Positions 1 through 9,893 of a stretch of 64,000 nucleotides of DNA are shown piece after piece; within the stretch, counting starts at the first letter, position 1, and each line of letters starts with the position of its first letter. The notes under the pieces are model-generated. The model was not told where the DNA came from. It was given only the letters and a program-made list of their open reading frames with translations, and did no database searches. Source of the DNA: Lunularia cruciata (taxonomy: Eukaryota; Streptophyta; Marchantiopsida; Lunulariales; Lunulariaceae); NCBI GenBank assembly GCA_948567375.1, contig OX419758.1, forward strand, positions 48,985,001-49,049,000. Direction: 5' to 3'. Both the position numbers and the translations under genes were made by a program.

Positions 1-1315
1 ACATCATGAAAATTAAGACTTTAATAGAAATCTTTTCTATGTTGTGGACGTTGCAAAGACTAGTAGAGAAGCAATATTTGTGTCCCTTAGTTTAGATTTG
101 GTGGAGGAGGAGAGTTCTTTTCTCTTGAATTTGACCCAAACTTACAAGATAGAAGATACACACCTATATTCCACAACTCTATTGAATCATCATCATTGAG
201 GTTTATCATACTATGCTTAACAAGAAGCACATGCCCAAGGTTTATTGGGTTGAAGCTATTGCATGGGCAATGTATTTGATGAATTGGACAACAATTACTA
301 CAATTCACTCACATACACCTTTGGAGGCATTTACAAGCAGTAAGAATAATTATCCCTTCTTCAAGGTTTAGTAGTACTTGTTATGTGAAAATTCTTCATG
401 AGAAGCATAAGAAGTTAGATCCAAAAGCTTAGAAGTGTATTTTCCTTGGATATGCTCTAGATTTCAAAGTGCATAGATGCTATAGTCTTGCAACATAGAA
501 GTTCTATGTTAGCAAGGATATCTTTGATGAGCTAGGCTCTTGGTTTGTGTTAGCTCCCACTATTTGGTTTCTATATCATCTATTGTGAGCCCAAGGAGTT
601 CATATTCTGCTACTTTTTTTTCTATATCTATTGGAGCACTTGGAGAGGTTCTTGAATCTATGCCACAATCAATTAGTTTAGTAGGTTGTGCATCTACTAT
701 CCACTTCTAATAGAGTTGTTATTGGTGAAAATGACAAACTCATCCTCTAATGCATGCTTGCACCTACACACAATACTTTTATGCAAGATGTCATCTTAGC
801 AAATCTGCCAACTACATCAGAAACAATAACAAGGAGAGATGACCAATTAGGTACTTGGTCCAAGATAGTCTCAATGGGTGAAACAACTTCTTAGATGATT
901 TTTGTATGACAATTTTCTTGTTATACATCATGCATATATGACTACAATTTTTCAAGAGCACAAATTAGCCACCTTGGGAGAGGCTCTACAACAATAACAA
1001 TGATTTCTTGCTGCTTGCTGCTCTCTACCACCAACACACATGGGAGCTGGCAGATCTACCTTTTGATCATGAAGCTATTAGTTTTTGATGTGTCTTCTAT
1101 AATAAGAATAATTTTGATAGCTCTATGAGCAAGTACAAGGCATGCTTGGTGGCAAAGGGTTACACTCAATAACATGGCATGGACTATGATGAATTGTTTA
1201 GTCTAGTTACTAAAATAGCAACCATTTGTGTAGTGGTTGCAATCGCAGTACAACAAGGATGGTAGCTACACCATATGGACTTCAAGAACACATTTGAAGA
1301 TCATTAGAGTATTAA
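1..1315 (+). pseudogene. Decayed Ty1/copia pol fragment (integrase to reverse transcriptase)
   Basis: This is a broken Ty1/copia polyprotein. Around 100-330 the forward frames give the end of an integrase core (a GGEF-like motif near 105, then V-Y-W-V-E-A and the T-P-L-E-A-F block). Around 410-540 comes the region after the integrase (K-L-D-P-K-A, C-I-F-L-G-Y, a final F-D-E). At 1130-1310 the start of the reverse transcriptase is readable (L-V-A-K-G-Y-T-Q, Y-D-E-L-F-S, H-H-M-D-F-K-N-T-F). Stops and frameshifts interrupt every segment, so no product is expected. The left end lies outside the window. The right end stops abruptly in the reverse transcriptase, where family C LTR sequence begins. 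No LTR of this element is visible. Confidence 0.8.
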
Positions 1316-2092
1316 TAGATTTGAGATTTGAAGAGGTAGATATGAAGAAGTGGTTTGTCATTTTGGATCTACAGGTTGGTAAAGTTGTTATAGAACGGTA
1401 TATTTGCTAGTATTTTTGCTAGTTTTTTAAAGGAAGAATTTTCAGTTAGTTATTGTTTAGTACTCAGATTTTCAAAGTTGAGTAAAGCAAAGTGATGTAA
1501 CTCAATGCTTGTTGTTTCAACTTAATTCCAAGTATCAATCCTGTGTGTGTTTTTGTGAGTGTTTGGAGAATTTCAAAGTGCAAGTCAATGAGCTTATTGG
1601 ATGTTGGATTCCATAGTGCTATTTTCATTTTATGTGTTTGATTGTGAGTGGATAGCAATCAAAGCAATGCCTTGATGGATCTACAAGAAACTATAGTGTT
1701 GGTAGTATTTTGCATTGATGAGTGCAACATTGGATTGATTTGAAGCAAATTTGATTAAGGAAGTTGTGCCTTCAATGGAGGGCTAGAACACAATTTTGAG
1801 GTGAAGTAGTTTCATAGTGAAGTAGCCTTCTTTGAAAGAGTCTGAATCATCACAATCAATATTTTTTTGGAAAGAATTGGATGAGTTGTGATTATGGGAG
1901 TGTAATTTGTGAGAACAATTGCTATTGAGTGCTTGTTACTCTCTTTTGGATGTGGTTTCTACCTAAAAAATTAAAGATGCAACTGATTTGAACTGATTTG
2001 AAGTCATATTTGACCATTTTTGAATTGTATCTCTCTGGGAACAAAATTTACTTATTGATTACCGCAAAAGTGATATTGATTGGGTTGTCACA
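1316..2092 (+). mobile_element. Family C LTR, 3' end fragment
   Basis: This matches the last 780 or so bases of the large family C LTRs, read in the same direction as the solo LTR ending at 33933. It ends with the family's terminal GGGTTGTCACA. The left part of the LTR is missing and copia sequence abuts it. On the right it enters the decayed family A copy exactly inside the reverse transcriptase, so it was inserted there. The lost left half prevents a target-duplication check. Confidence 0.8.
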
Positions 2093-3996
2093 CCATCTCT
2101 AAAACTATACCTCTCATGCCATGCGACCTCCTCCAAGATCTCATCAATGAATGGCAAAGGGTAATAGTTCTTAGTAACAACATTGAGCTTCTTGTAATCC
2201 ACACATACCCAAAGTTTGCCATTCTTTTTCTTCACAATCACAATTGGAGACACCCATTTTTTATTCTCCACCTCAAAGATAAATCTAACCTCCTTGAGCT
2301 TATTAATCTCTTCTTTCACAACCAAAGATATTGGTGGACTAATGCAACATTGCTTTTGGTAGATTGGTCTTACATGTGACTCCACCTCAATCTTGTGCTC
2401 ATCCAAGGCAAATTCCTTTAGATCCTTGTAATTGAAAGCAAACACATGGATGAACTTGCATAAAATCTCCTTAAATCTTACCTTATCTTGGGTAATATTT
2501 TGACCATACTTGAGGGTGGATAACCTATTCTCTATCTCCTCAAGTGTCAATGGTGATTTATCTAGGTCCTTCAAAACCTCTTGCTTAGGTGGAAAATCCG
2601 TAGCACACAAGAGATACACATCTACATCAAATTCAGATTCATCCTCCTTCGTGGAAGTCTCCTCCTCCATGCTTGTGTCCACACCTAAAGCTACCTCTTC
2701 TGAATCTGATTCTCAATAATCAAAAGATGGTGTATCTGAATATGAAGTGTTGGTGGTGTTAGTCACATGAACTATGACTCTATGGTTTGATGGTCCAATC
2801 CTTGAGTACCCTTTGTAACATCAATCAATTGTATGTGCTGCTCTCAACCATGGCCACCAATAAGAAAATCATAACTTGAATCCTTCAAGCCTTGGAAAGT
2901 CATGAGATTTTGAACTCCCATAACTAAAATTACCACTTATCCATCAATTCTATTGGTCTAACTTGTTGCTTGTTTGCTATGCTCACCAAAAATGTTGAAG
3001 GTCTAGAGGATATCATACCCAAATTCTTCATCAACCTTTTTGACATGGCATTTATTGCTGATCCTCCATCAACAAGTGAATCTTTGATGTTGTGACCATT
3101 CACTCTCATATCACTCTTGGAGGTATATTCACAAGCCTCCCATGGTGTTGGTTTGGCATCCACCACCCCCATTAATACGGGAGATTTTGCCTTCTTCTTC
3201 CTCTTACTCCTTGTAGAACTCAAACCTCCTCTAAGATCCTTTCTCAAGGTAGGATTCAAAGCAATCAGTTGGCCCACTATGATATTAGCCTTGTGACTCC
3301 AAACATCATCCAACACATTGTAGTTACAATGTTGCTTTGAGATCAAGAAATCCTCTTTCCCCAACTTCTTTCTTGGAGTCTTTTTGTTGATGGTGTTGAG
3401 GTGCAAGTACTACTATTAGATATAGGAGTATCCTTTCTAGGAGTAAATTCTTGAGAAGGGTGTACATCCTCTACAAACCAACTCTCTTCTTCTCTTGTGC
3501 CAAAAGCTCCAAATTAAGACTTTTGAAGTGTGAGCACTCCCCCTTCTCATACTTGCTCTCAACCATATCTATGGATGCTATCCCCTTACCTTTGTTTGAA
3601 TTAGGAGCCACTTGGGGTTTCACTACCTCTCTCTTCCCTCTATTGGCTCCCTCATAACCCTTTCTTCCATGGTAAGTAGAATTTTGGCAATTCCTTTGGA
3701 TATGACCTCTTCTTCCACAAATAACACAATTTCTATCATTGAAATTGTCAATTGGTTAGTCTCCTCTATATGGATAGCTTCTATAACTCCTAGGCCCTTC
3801 CCCAAAATTCTGATCCACCTCTCTCTTCTCCCATAGTTACATTACATTGATCTTGAGATATGCAAGTTGTTTTATGATGGTTTGAAATGGATCTTTTGGT
3901 AGATGTACAAGAATTGGAGCAACTACTACTTGTGATGCAACCCTTACCACCAAAGCATCAAAAGTTCCACCATAATTGTAGCCTTGAGGAGTATAC
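2093..3996 (-). pseudogene. A' gag-C-terminus/protease/partial reverse transcriptase remnant
   Basis: The minus strand reads from the gag linker through a retropepsin-like segment (L-V-D-G-G-S-A near 3070, same DGG variant as A1) to the first part of the reverse transcriptase (W-V-S-P-I-V-I-V and Y-P-L-P-F-I-D-E). It stops after the Y-S-F-R-D-G motif, where the family C LTR begins. Frameshifts and stops split it, for example around 2700-2930 and 3410-3840. The equivalent A1 region is 10490-12390. No function is expected. Confidence 0.85.
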
Positions 3997-4638
3997 TGTA
4001 ATATTCTGAGGACAAGAGAAGAGAGAAAACACAAATTACACACTAAAACATTTGATGCCCCAAAGGAGCATCTTCTCTTTATTATATAGAGAAAGAGGAT
4101 CTCCTCCAAGGAAGCTCCACCACAGGATTAGGCACATAGATAGGTGATGTGTCAGAAAGCTCCACCCTTGGATTACTTACTTGGATGGGTGATATGTCTG
4201 GTCTAAGTCCTATCTGGTTGGTCAAACAAGCTTTGACTGGAAGGAGTCTTTTAGGAAATCTTCCTATAGGAATCTCAAAATCACGTAAGGTACCATTGGA
4301 AAGCTCTCAACTAGACAAAGCAGGGGGTGGGAGGACCAGCCTTCCTCAAATTGGGGAGGGGGGAATTTGCACATTTTTTAGGCCTAATTCATCCGTTTAG
4401 GACTCCAAAATTGCCTTCAAAGATTTCAGGCATATTTTGGTTCCTACTCTATTAGTAGAAGTCCTCTTTTGGTGATACCTCTTCTGATCTGTTTAGTCCA
4501 AGTTTTGCCCTATTAGTAGAAGTACTCTTTTGGTTATACTTCTATCTGATCTATTTTGACTATCATGTATAACATCATTCTAGATGTTACCAAACCAAAT
4601 TTCACATCTAGATCATATGGCTAGCTCTTGGTATTACA
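3997..4638. repeat. Family E solo LTR-like repeat, copy 1
   Basis: A 642-bp insertion bounded by TGTAAT and ATTACA, so it has TG...CA ends with a 6-bp terminal inverted repeat. It lies in the A' gag, between TATAC (3992-3996) and TATGC (4639-4643), a 5-bp target duplication with one mismatch. Outside it the gag frame resumes at the matching codon. No coding capacity is seen. A solo LTR is the best reading; a short non-autonomous element is possible. Confidence 0.8.
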
Positions 4639-5105
4639 TATGCACAACCTCCTTCACCACCAAATCACTCTCATCCCTTCCAAACTTTCTTCCATATGAA
4701 TTGCAATCTTGATAGCTTCATTCAACCTTGGAAGAAGGTTTCTAATATCTCATCTTGCTTCTAATTTGTGGTCTCCCACAAAATTCTTGGTGAGCATGGC
4801 TCCTATGACAATCATAGTATCTCTACATCATCTCCACTCTTCCTCAACACTATGCAAAATCATGACTCCAACTTCTCCACTCTTTCTACATAGACTCTCA
4901 CTTTCTTTCCATCTCCTTGTTTGAGGAAGGTTACCTCACCCATCAATCTCTCATAACTTTCATCTGGAAGAAAGTTTTCAATGAGTGCTGAAGTTAAACT
5001 CTCCCAAGACTCTTCTTGCACATCTCTCTTCTCTCTCTTTTGGTATTTTGACTCATACCATGTAAGTGCTGCATCTTCAAGCAATCTGGTAATAATGAGG
5101 CCCAC
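4639..5105 (-). pseudogene. A' gag middle segment
   Basis: Minus-strand gag remnant matching A1 gag from the W-Y-E-S-x-Y-Q-K-R region to the E-V-V-H-P-P region. It is bounded on both sides by family E repeats, and its ends match the codons on the far side of each repeat. The block ending V-Y-V-E-R-V-E-K-L-E-S (near 4870-4910) is well preserved. There are no catalytic residues in this part. Confidence 0.8.
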
Positions 5106-5765
5106 TGTAATACTCCGAGGACAAGAGAAGAGAGAAAACACAGATTTCACACTCAAACATTCGATGCCCCAAAGGAGCACCTTCTCTTTATTATATAGAC
5201 AAAGAGGATCTACTCCAAAGAAGCTCCACCATAGGATTAGGGACACAGATAGGTGACATGTCAGCAAGCTCCACCCTTGGATTACTTACTTGGATGAGTG
5301 ACATGTATGGTCTAGGTCCTATTTGGTTGGTCAAACAAGCTTTGACCGGAGGGAATCTTCCTTTAGGAATCTCAAAATCACACAGGTGAGGTACCATTTG
5401 AAAGCTTTTCGAGGCCTAATTCATCCGTTTAGGCATCTGAAATTGCATTCAAAGATTTTAGGTATATTTTGGTTCCTACTCTATTAGTAGAAGTCCCCTT
5501 TTGGTGATACATCTTTCTGATCTGTTTAGTCCATCATGTGTAACATCCTTCTAGATGTTACCAAACCAATTCTCACCTTTAAATCATATGTCTAGCTATT
5601 GGTTCTAAGGTTCTCAAGTCTATTTTGGTTTTTGCCCTATTAGTAGAAGTACTCTTTTGGTGATACTTCTATCTTATCTATTTTGACCATCATGTATAAA
5701 ATCATTCTAGATGTTACCAAACCAAATTTCACATCTAGATCATATGGCTAGCTCTTGGTATTACA
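5106..5765. repeat. Family E solo LTR-like repeat, copy 2
   Basis: A 660-bp repeat starting TGTAATACTCC and ending TATTACA, flanked by a perfect 5-bp target duplication CCCAC (5101-5105 and 5766-5770) in the A' gag. Compared with copy 3 it carries an extra tail block from about 5605, containing a second version of the CTATTAGTAGAAG motif. This suggests an internal tandem duplication. No open frame of note. Confidence 0.88.
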
Positions 5766-5940
5766 CCCACTCATTCTTCCTTTTCTCATTGTTTCCTATG
5801 CAAGCTCTCTTGAAGTCTTTCAAAAAGACCTCCACATCTTCTCCATCCTTGCCAAAGAAAATCGGAAGTTTCCCATCTTAGTCCCTCATTATCTTTGTCT
5901 TTTCTCTCACTTTATAACTAATAGAGTGTGTATATGAATA
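5766..5940 (-). pseudogene. A' gag N-terminus
   Basis: Minus-strand reading corresponds to the start of the family A polyprotein (G-K-L-P-x-F-F-G-K-D-G-E-D-V-E). It is cut by family E copy 2 at the codon matching A1 gag residue 37. The sequence before the start codon contains remnants of the purine-rich leader that precedes the A1 start at 9894. Confidence 0.75.
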
Positions 5941-6084
5941 ACACCATTTGAGAGTAATTTTCCCTAGGGAAAAAAGAAGATCCAGGTTGCTCCAAGATTT
6001 ATAAAGAAATATCAAATCCTAGAGTGCATATTAATCTAACCATCATGGATAGTTTATCCATAAGTTGAAAGATTATCTCCATCA

Positions 6085-6553
6085 TTAATTTTGAGAACTA
6101 GCTGATGAAGGTGGTAGGATTTTTGTAGTTGTACTAAGACTCTCTCCAAGATCATTCACCAAAGTTTCCAAAAGTGTTGTTATGCCACTACACTCATGTC
6201 CTTTTGGAAGTCCTTCTACTCCACAAACCTCACTCAACTCCTTGGTCTTACATCTTCTCCCTCTCAATCTTGGTGAAGAAGGTCCAACATGCAAACCCAA
6301 GTCAAGTAAGCCTCTCCTTTCCCTCAATCTCTTGCTATCAAAAGTCAGTAAACATGAACTTGCCTTATTTCTCTCCACATAAATAAAACTTAGACTCACT
6401 CTTTCCTCCATGTGGTATATGTTTTTGGATCCTCTCAACACGCTCTTCAAATTCATTTCTAAACTCTCTTTGCCTCACATCCATCCCTACAATCACCTCA
6501 AATCCTTGAGGTACCTTGCATAGCCTTAACTTCCACTCTTGGTGACCCTCCAT
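6085..6553 (-). pseudogene. A' copy of the upstream zinc-knuckle frame
   Basis: The minus strand encodes a diverged version of the small frame found before gag in A1 (9161-9658). The start M-E-G-H-Q-E-W-K-L, the G-G-K-S-E-S-K segment and the L-x-x-G-L-H-V-G-P-S-S-P-R-L block are recognisable. A frameshift near the knuckle splits it and the knuckle cysteines are partly eroded. Since the same frame exists in this older copy, the small frame is an ancestral family A component rather than chance. Confidence 0.75.
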
Positions 6554-6713
6554 GTTCCCAAGATGAGTCTAAACACTCATACATGGTTTTTGTTGCTCTC
6601 ACACTCCGCATGCATGAGATCTCAAGTCTACAGAATTGATCCTTTTCACAATTTCACTAAATTCTCTCAACTGGTACGTCACAATTCTTTGAAATTTCTG
6701 ACAATTAATTGTT

Positions 6714-6814
6714 GTGCGGATATACATTGCTACACAACATACATTGCTGTCAACATCATACACTATAGAAGCACAACTCACACATAAGTCATACATAGAC
6801 ACTAAAGTGCCAAA
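6714..6814 (-). repeat. Family B LTR start fragment (direct repeat of 7240-7340)
   Basis: About 100 bp nearly identical to 7240-7340 and in the same orientation: the first 100 bases of the family B LTR, beginning (minus strand) near TTTGGCACTTTAG. It lies directly beyond the truncated B1 LTR and joins A' on its other side. It contains the LTR's early TATA-like stretch in a slightly altered form. Confidence 0.8.
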
Positions 6815-7340
6815 ATAATCAAATTGTTTACCACTCTCAACTCAACTCAACTCAAATTAGTACTTGATCTGGCACTCTATAAACTGTCAACAACTGGGCA
6901 TTGATTACAGTCAAGCCACACGTGGCCTCTGTCCACCATAGCAAGGAACTCAAAGGCTCAACATCAGAGAAGTGAGCTCTCTGGAGCTACACTTTGAAAG
7001 TTTACCCCCTAGACTCGAGCTAGCTCTGAAACCCTAATAGTTCCACTGATGGCACACTTGATAGTGCAAACAATGAAAAGTGATGGTGGGCTCCACTGTG
7101 AAATCAGTACCATGAATATGAAATCTGACCGTCGGAAAGTAGTCTCTGAGAAACCGCTGAAATAACTCTAACTACTATCACTGGAACTCTAGTGTCCAAG
7201 CAATCTAGATGCAACACTACAAATAGCGTGACAGCTGTCATGCGTATATACATCGCTACACAACATACATTGCTGTCAACATCATACACTATATAAGCAA
7301 AACTCACACATAAGTCATACATAGACTCTAAAGTGCCACA
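6815..7340 (-). repeat. B1 3' LTR, truncated
   Basis: The first 526 bases of the family B LTR, starting TGTGGCACTT on the minus strand immediately after a polypurine tract. The interior matches 34270-34553, part of the B1 5' LTR, including the (CTCAA)n stretch at 6838-6857. It breaks off shortly after the point equivalent to 34272, so about two thirds of the LTR is lost. A TATA-like TATATAAG lies at about 7290-7300 (minus strand TTATATAG). Confidence 0.75.
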
Positions 7341-7352
7341 ATTGCCCCCCTA
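7341..7352 (-). other. B1 polypurine tract
   Basis: On the minus strand AGGGGGGCAAT ends directly at the LTR's initial TGTGG. It is the expected primer for plus-strand synthesis and fixes the start of the B LTR. Confidence 0.7.
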
Positions 7353-7509
7353 GCTGGCGGTTAGGTCCCTCTAACTCTTGATAGCCATCTACTCCAACTA
7401 TAAGGTATGCCCTATGATGGGAAAAGATCAAGAGGCTGGGTGCTATGGAGCCCCATTGTTAGTCGGCTGTATGCAATCTTTACCATATAAAGAATGAACT
7501 AGCTATAGG

Positions 7510-7645
7510 TCAAATACATCTAGGACATAACCACTGTCCTTGAGGAATCAACGTGAGGAGAGGAGTCATACATGCCATATGCCATCCTCTCAAACAACTA
7601 TCACACACTAACATAGTAGCAGCTCCACCAGAAGAGCCACAGAAC
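7510..7645 (-). pseudogene. B1 integrase C-terminus: most of a PHD finger
   Basis: This is the end of the B1 polyprotein, with a TGA stop at 7512-7510. Read together with 16409-16401 across the A1 insertion (one copy of the GAAC duplication removed), it gives a zinc-binding pattern C-X2-C-X11-C-X2-C-X4-H-X2-C-X14-C-X2-C. A tryptophan sits two residues before the seventh ligand, as is typical of PHD fingers (C4HC3), which read histone tails. There is no stop inside the finger. In this family it would be fused to the C-terminus of the integrase. Alternative zinc folds such as RING or LIM fit the spacing and the tryptophan less well. Confidence 0.8.
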
Positions 7646-8324
7646 TGTAACACCCATTTGTGCATGTGTGTGGTATTGTGATATTTAGCTTGGTATTACA
7701 AGTACTTAAGAGATATTATTTATATAGAGATAAAGGATGGTTCTATATTAGTCATGGTTAGCTAAAGTTAGTCATAGCTAAGATAGATGGGACCTTACTT
7801 TAGAGGAAGTAGAAAAGATGAGCACCACTATTTTGGATTTTAGTGTGTTGACTTGGTATTATTCCTAGGTGTTTGGCTTTGGGGAAAGAGTTGAGAACTC
7901 TTGGGCCCGCAAGCCTTTTTGTTTTGGATTCTTCTTTAGTCCAAGGATAGCCCATGTGAAGGAATCCTTGCTTTAGTGGTTGGGTCAAGATAAGGGGAAT
8001 ATGCCCATGTGAATGGATATTCCTTTCTACTTTTTGACTTTACTTGACTTTTAGTCTAGTAACTTGAGTTACTACGGTAATTAGTAACTTTGGTACGTAA
8101 CTATTTCACAAGTATATAAACAAGGGGTGAGGAGGTACTCATCATCTTTTCATTTGAAACTATCTCTCTCTCATTGAGTTCTCTAGTGAGCAATGACTTG
8201 AGTCTTGGAGTGTTAGCCTTGGAGGAGTATGATGGAGTTGGGGTTCCTTGCCTTCTTAGTCCATGGTGCGCTACCATAATAGCCATCAGAGGTTCATCCT
8301 GAGTGAGAGACAGGCCGGCTCACA
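7646..8324 (+). repeat. A1 5' LTR
   Basis: 679 bp beginning TGTAACACCC and ending GGCCGGCTCACA. It is nearly identical to the LTRs at 14769, 20939, 28062 and 53561. Compared with the A1 3' LTR it differs near the TTTCATTTG, GAGCAATG and GTTCATC segments, three changes in all, which indicates a recent insertion. The preceding bases GAAC (7642-7645) are one half of the 4-bp target duplication. Confidence 0.95.
8113..8120 (+). promoter_or_regulatory. TATA box in A1 LTR
   Basis: TATATAAA lies 467 bases into the LTR, at the same offset in every full family A LTR. It is the likely core promoter for the genomic RNA, placing transcription start roughly 30 bases later, near 8145-8155. Confidence 0.65.
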
Positions 8325-8536
8325 TTTTTGGTTCCGTTGCCGGGACCTCTCTAGAAGGCAAGATAATGTTCCGCGTCCAATTCTACATTAGGCAGAAGGA
8401 GGCTATGAGAGCTCACTTGGAGAGAACATTAGGAGAGGAGAGGGCTGAACTTATGTTAGAGAACCAAGATCCATTTGTATACCCTGTAGTTCATTATGAT
8501 GTCTTTGAGGTGATTTTGTACATCTTGTACACATGA
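8303..8536 (+). CDS. Possible 77-residue leader frame of family A
   Basis: A small frame that starts in the last bases of the LTR, runs through the primer site and ends at a TGA. It is identical in A2 (21596-21829). The codons after the primer site give a basic/acidic helix-like segment (R-Q-K-E-A-M-R-A-H-L-E-R). No known domain is recognised. Given how similar A1 and A2 are, identity between them is weak evidence for coding. A start inside the frame (M at 8366) would avoid the primer site. It could equally be a non-coding leader. Confidence 0.25.
   Translation: MRDRPAHIFGSVAGTSLEGKIMFRVQFYIRQKEAMRAHLERTLGEERAELMLENQDPFVYPVVHYDVFEVILYILYT
8329..8345 (+). other. A1 primer binding site (tRNA-Asp-like)
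   Basis: TGGTTCCGTTGCCGGGA begins four bases after the LTR. It resembles the plant tRNA-Asp primer site (TGGCGCCGTTGCCGGG), differing only in the fourth and fifth bases, so minus-strand synthesis was probably primed by tRNA-Asp. Confidence 0.65.
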
Positions 8537-9160
8537 GAGGAATTGGAGAGATTGTGTGAGGTGAATTGCAGATTTTGGGGATTAAGGTGATTTTGGGCAA
8601 AATCTCAAGTTTGAGATCTGGACTTGAGATTTCTACACATGATAGCTTGGGTTATCTTTCAGTTAGCACACTTGAAATTATTGAGAGAGCTTCTATGCGC
8701 ACTGGGCTAGAATTTTTGAAAGTTGATAGGGTAAAGTGCTCCCGCAACTGCATGCTCTCTGGAAAATTGTACAGAGTCTGCCATTTCTTCAATTTTAAGT
8801 GAATTGTCCTGAAAATTTCAAAGAAAATTCAGTGCATTGTATCCTACCTGGTGCCACAAAAATTAGAGAAAGATCATTTTTGCGCAGTGCGTTATGAGTT
8901 TTTGAAGTGAGGGGGGTGGTTTTCAGACCAAATCTGAAATATGGGTGCTGAATAGAAAGGTGTCTAGGCCAAATGGCTCGATGAAAAGATCTAAAATTTT
9001 GCAGGGAGGGACGCCCTAGAGTTGTGATCAAGTGTAGAAAATTTCAGAGGACTGTGACATATTCGTTGGGAGATTTGAGTGACATTGTGAGGAAGGGTCA
9101 ATTCTGCAGAGTGGAGATCTCATGCATGAGAAGTTTGAGATCAACAAAAAGCATGTTTGA
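8537..9160 (+). other. A1 non-coding leader
   Basis: About 620 bp between the first small frame and the zinc-knuckle frame. No convincing frame is present. It presumably holds packaging and dimerisation signals of the genomic RNA. The last part (from about 9030) is still recognisable in A' near 6560-6710, so it is an old part of the family. Confidence 0.5.
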
Positions 9161-9658
9161 GTGTTTAGATTCATCTTTGGGAACATGGAGGGTCATCAAG
9201 AGTGGAAATTGAGATTATGCAAGGTTCCCAAAGGGTTTGAGGTGATTGTAGGGGTGGATTTGAGGAAAAGAGAGTTTACAATAGAATTTGAAGAGAGTGT
9301 TGAGAGGATCCAAAAACCTACACCACTTGGAGGAAAGAGTGAGTCTAAGTGCTTTCTATGTGGAGAGAAGGGACATAAGGCAAGTTCATGTCCATTAACC
9401 TTTGAGAGCAAGAGATTGAGGGAAAGGAGAGGCTTACTTGACTTGGGTTTGCATGTTGGACCTTCTTCACCAAGATTGGGAGGGAGAAGATCTAAGACCA
9501 AGGAGTTGTGTGAGGTTTGTGGAGTTGAAGGACTTCCAAAAGGACATGAGTGTAGTGGAGTAAAAGCACTTTTGGAAACTTTGGTGAAGGATCTTGGAGA
9601 GAGTCTTAGTACAGCTACAGAAATACTACCACCTTCATCAGCTAGTTCTCAAGATTAG
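9161..9658 (+). CDS. Family A upstream zinc-knuckle protein (ORF before gag)
   Basis: A 165-residue frame, complete and identical in A2 (22454-22951), lying 235 bp upstream of gag-pol. A start at the second methionine (9185, M-E-G-H-Q-E-W) is likely, because the decayed A' copy aligns from there. It has a classic CCHC nucleic-acid-binding knuckle (C64-X2-C67-X4-H72-X4-C77). A second cluster follows (C117-X2-C120-X8-H129-X-C131), then a serine/threonine-rich tail. The knuckle suggests RNA binding, perhaps an accessory nucleocapsid-like factor. It may be a detached, duplicated gag segment. The polyprotein has its own CCHC knuckle, so this one is additional. Expression before gag would need leaky scanning, reinitiation or splicing. 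No known family is recognised. Confidence 0.7.
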   Translation: MFRFIFGNMEGHQEWKLRLCKVPKGFEVIVGVDLRKREFTIEFEESVERIQKPTPLGGKSESKCFLCGEKGHKASSCPLTFESKRLRERRGLLDLGLHVGPSSPRLGGRRSKTKELCEVCGVEGLPKGHECSGVKALLETLVKDLGESLSTATEILPPSSASSQD

Positions 9659-9893
9659 TGATGGAGATAATCTTTCAACTTATGGATAAACTATCCATGA
9701 GAGTTAGATTAATATGCACTCTAGGATTTGATGTTGCTATAGAAATCTTGGAGCAACCTGAACCTTTTGTGTTCCCTAGAGTGGATTATTCTCAGATGGT
9801 GTTAGTCATGTATATACTCTATTAGTAATAGAGTGAGAGAAAAGAAAAGAGAAAAAAAAAATTAAGAGAAAAGAAAGATAGTGAGGGGTTAAG

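Larger units (their letters stand above)
2093..6713 (-). mobile_element. A': old, inverted, internally decayed copy of family A
   Basis: Reverse-strand translation follows the family A polyprotein from the reverse transcriptase back through protease, gag and the upstream zinc-knuckle frame, at clearly lower identity than A1 and A2 show to each other. The copy is cut on the left by a family C LTR (ending 2092) and on the right by a family B LTR fragment (from 6714), and lacks both of its own LTRs. Two family E repeats sit inside its gag. It contains no integrase or RNase H. It is useful as an outgroup for asking which A1/A2 reading frames were conserved. Confidence 0.85.

Noticed and set aside
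6838-6857. CTCAA microsatellite as an independent locus
   Set aside because: It is part of the B LTR and appears at the equivalent place in the other LTR (34294-34312).
7800-8286. Two short minus-strand frames repeated in every family A LTR
   Set aside because: Antisense frames inside LTRs that recur because the LTRs recur. No domain and no supporting signal.
8795-9031. Minus-strand frame in the A1 leader, repeated in A2 (22088-22324)
   Set aside because: Opposite to the element's sense, no motif, no start context. Its recurrence only reflects the near-identity of A1 and A2.
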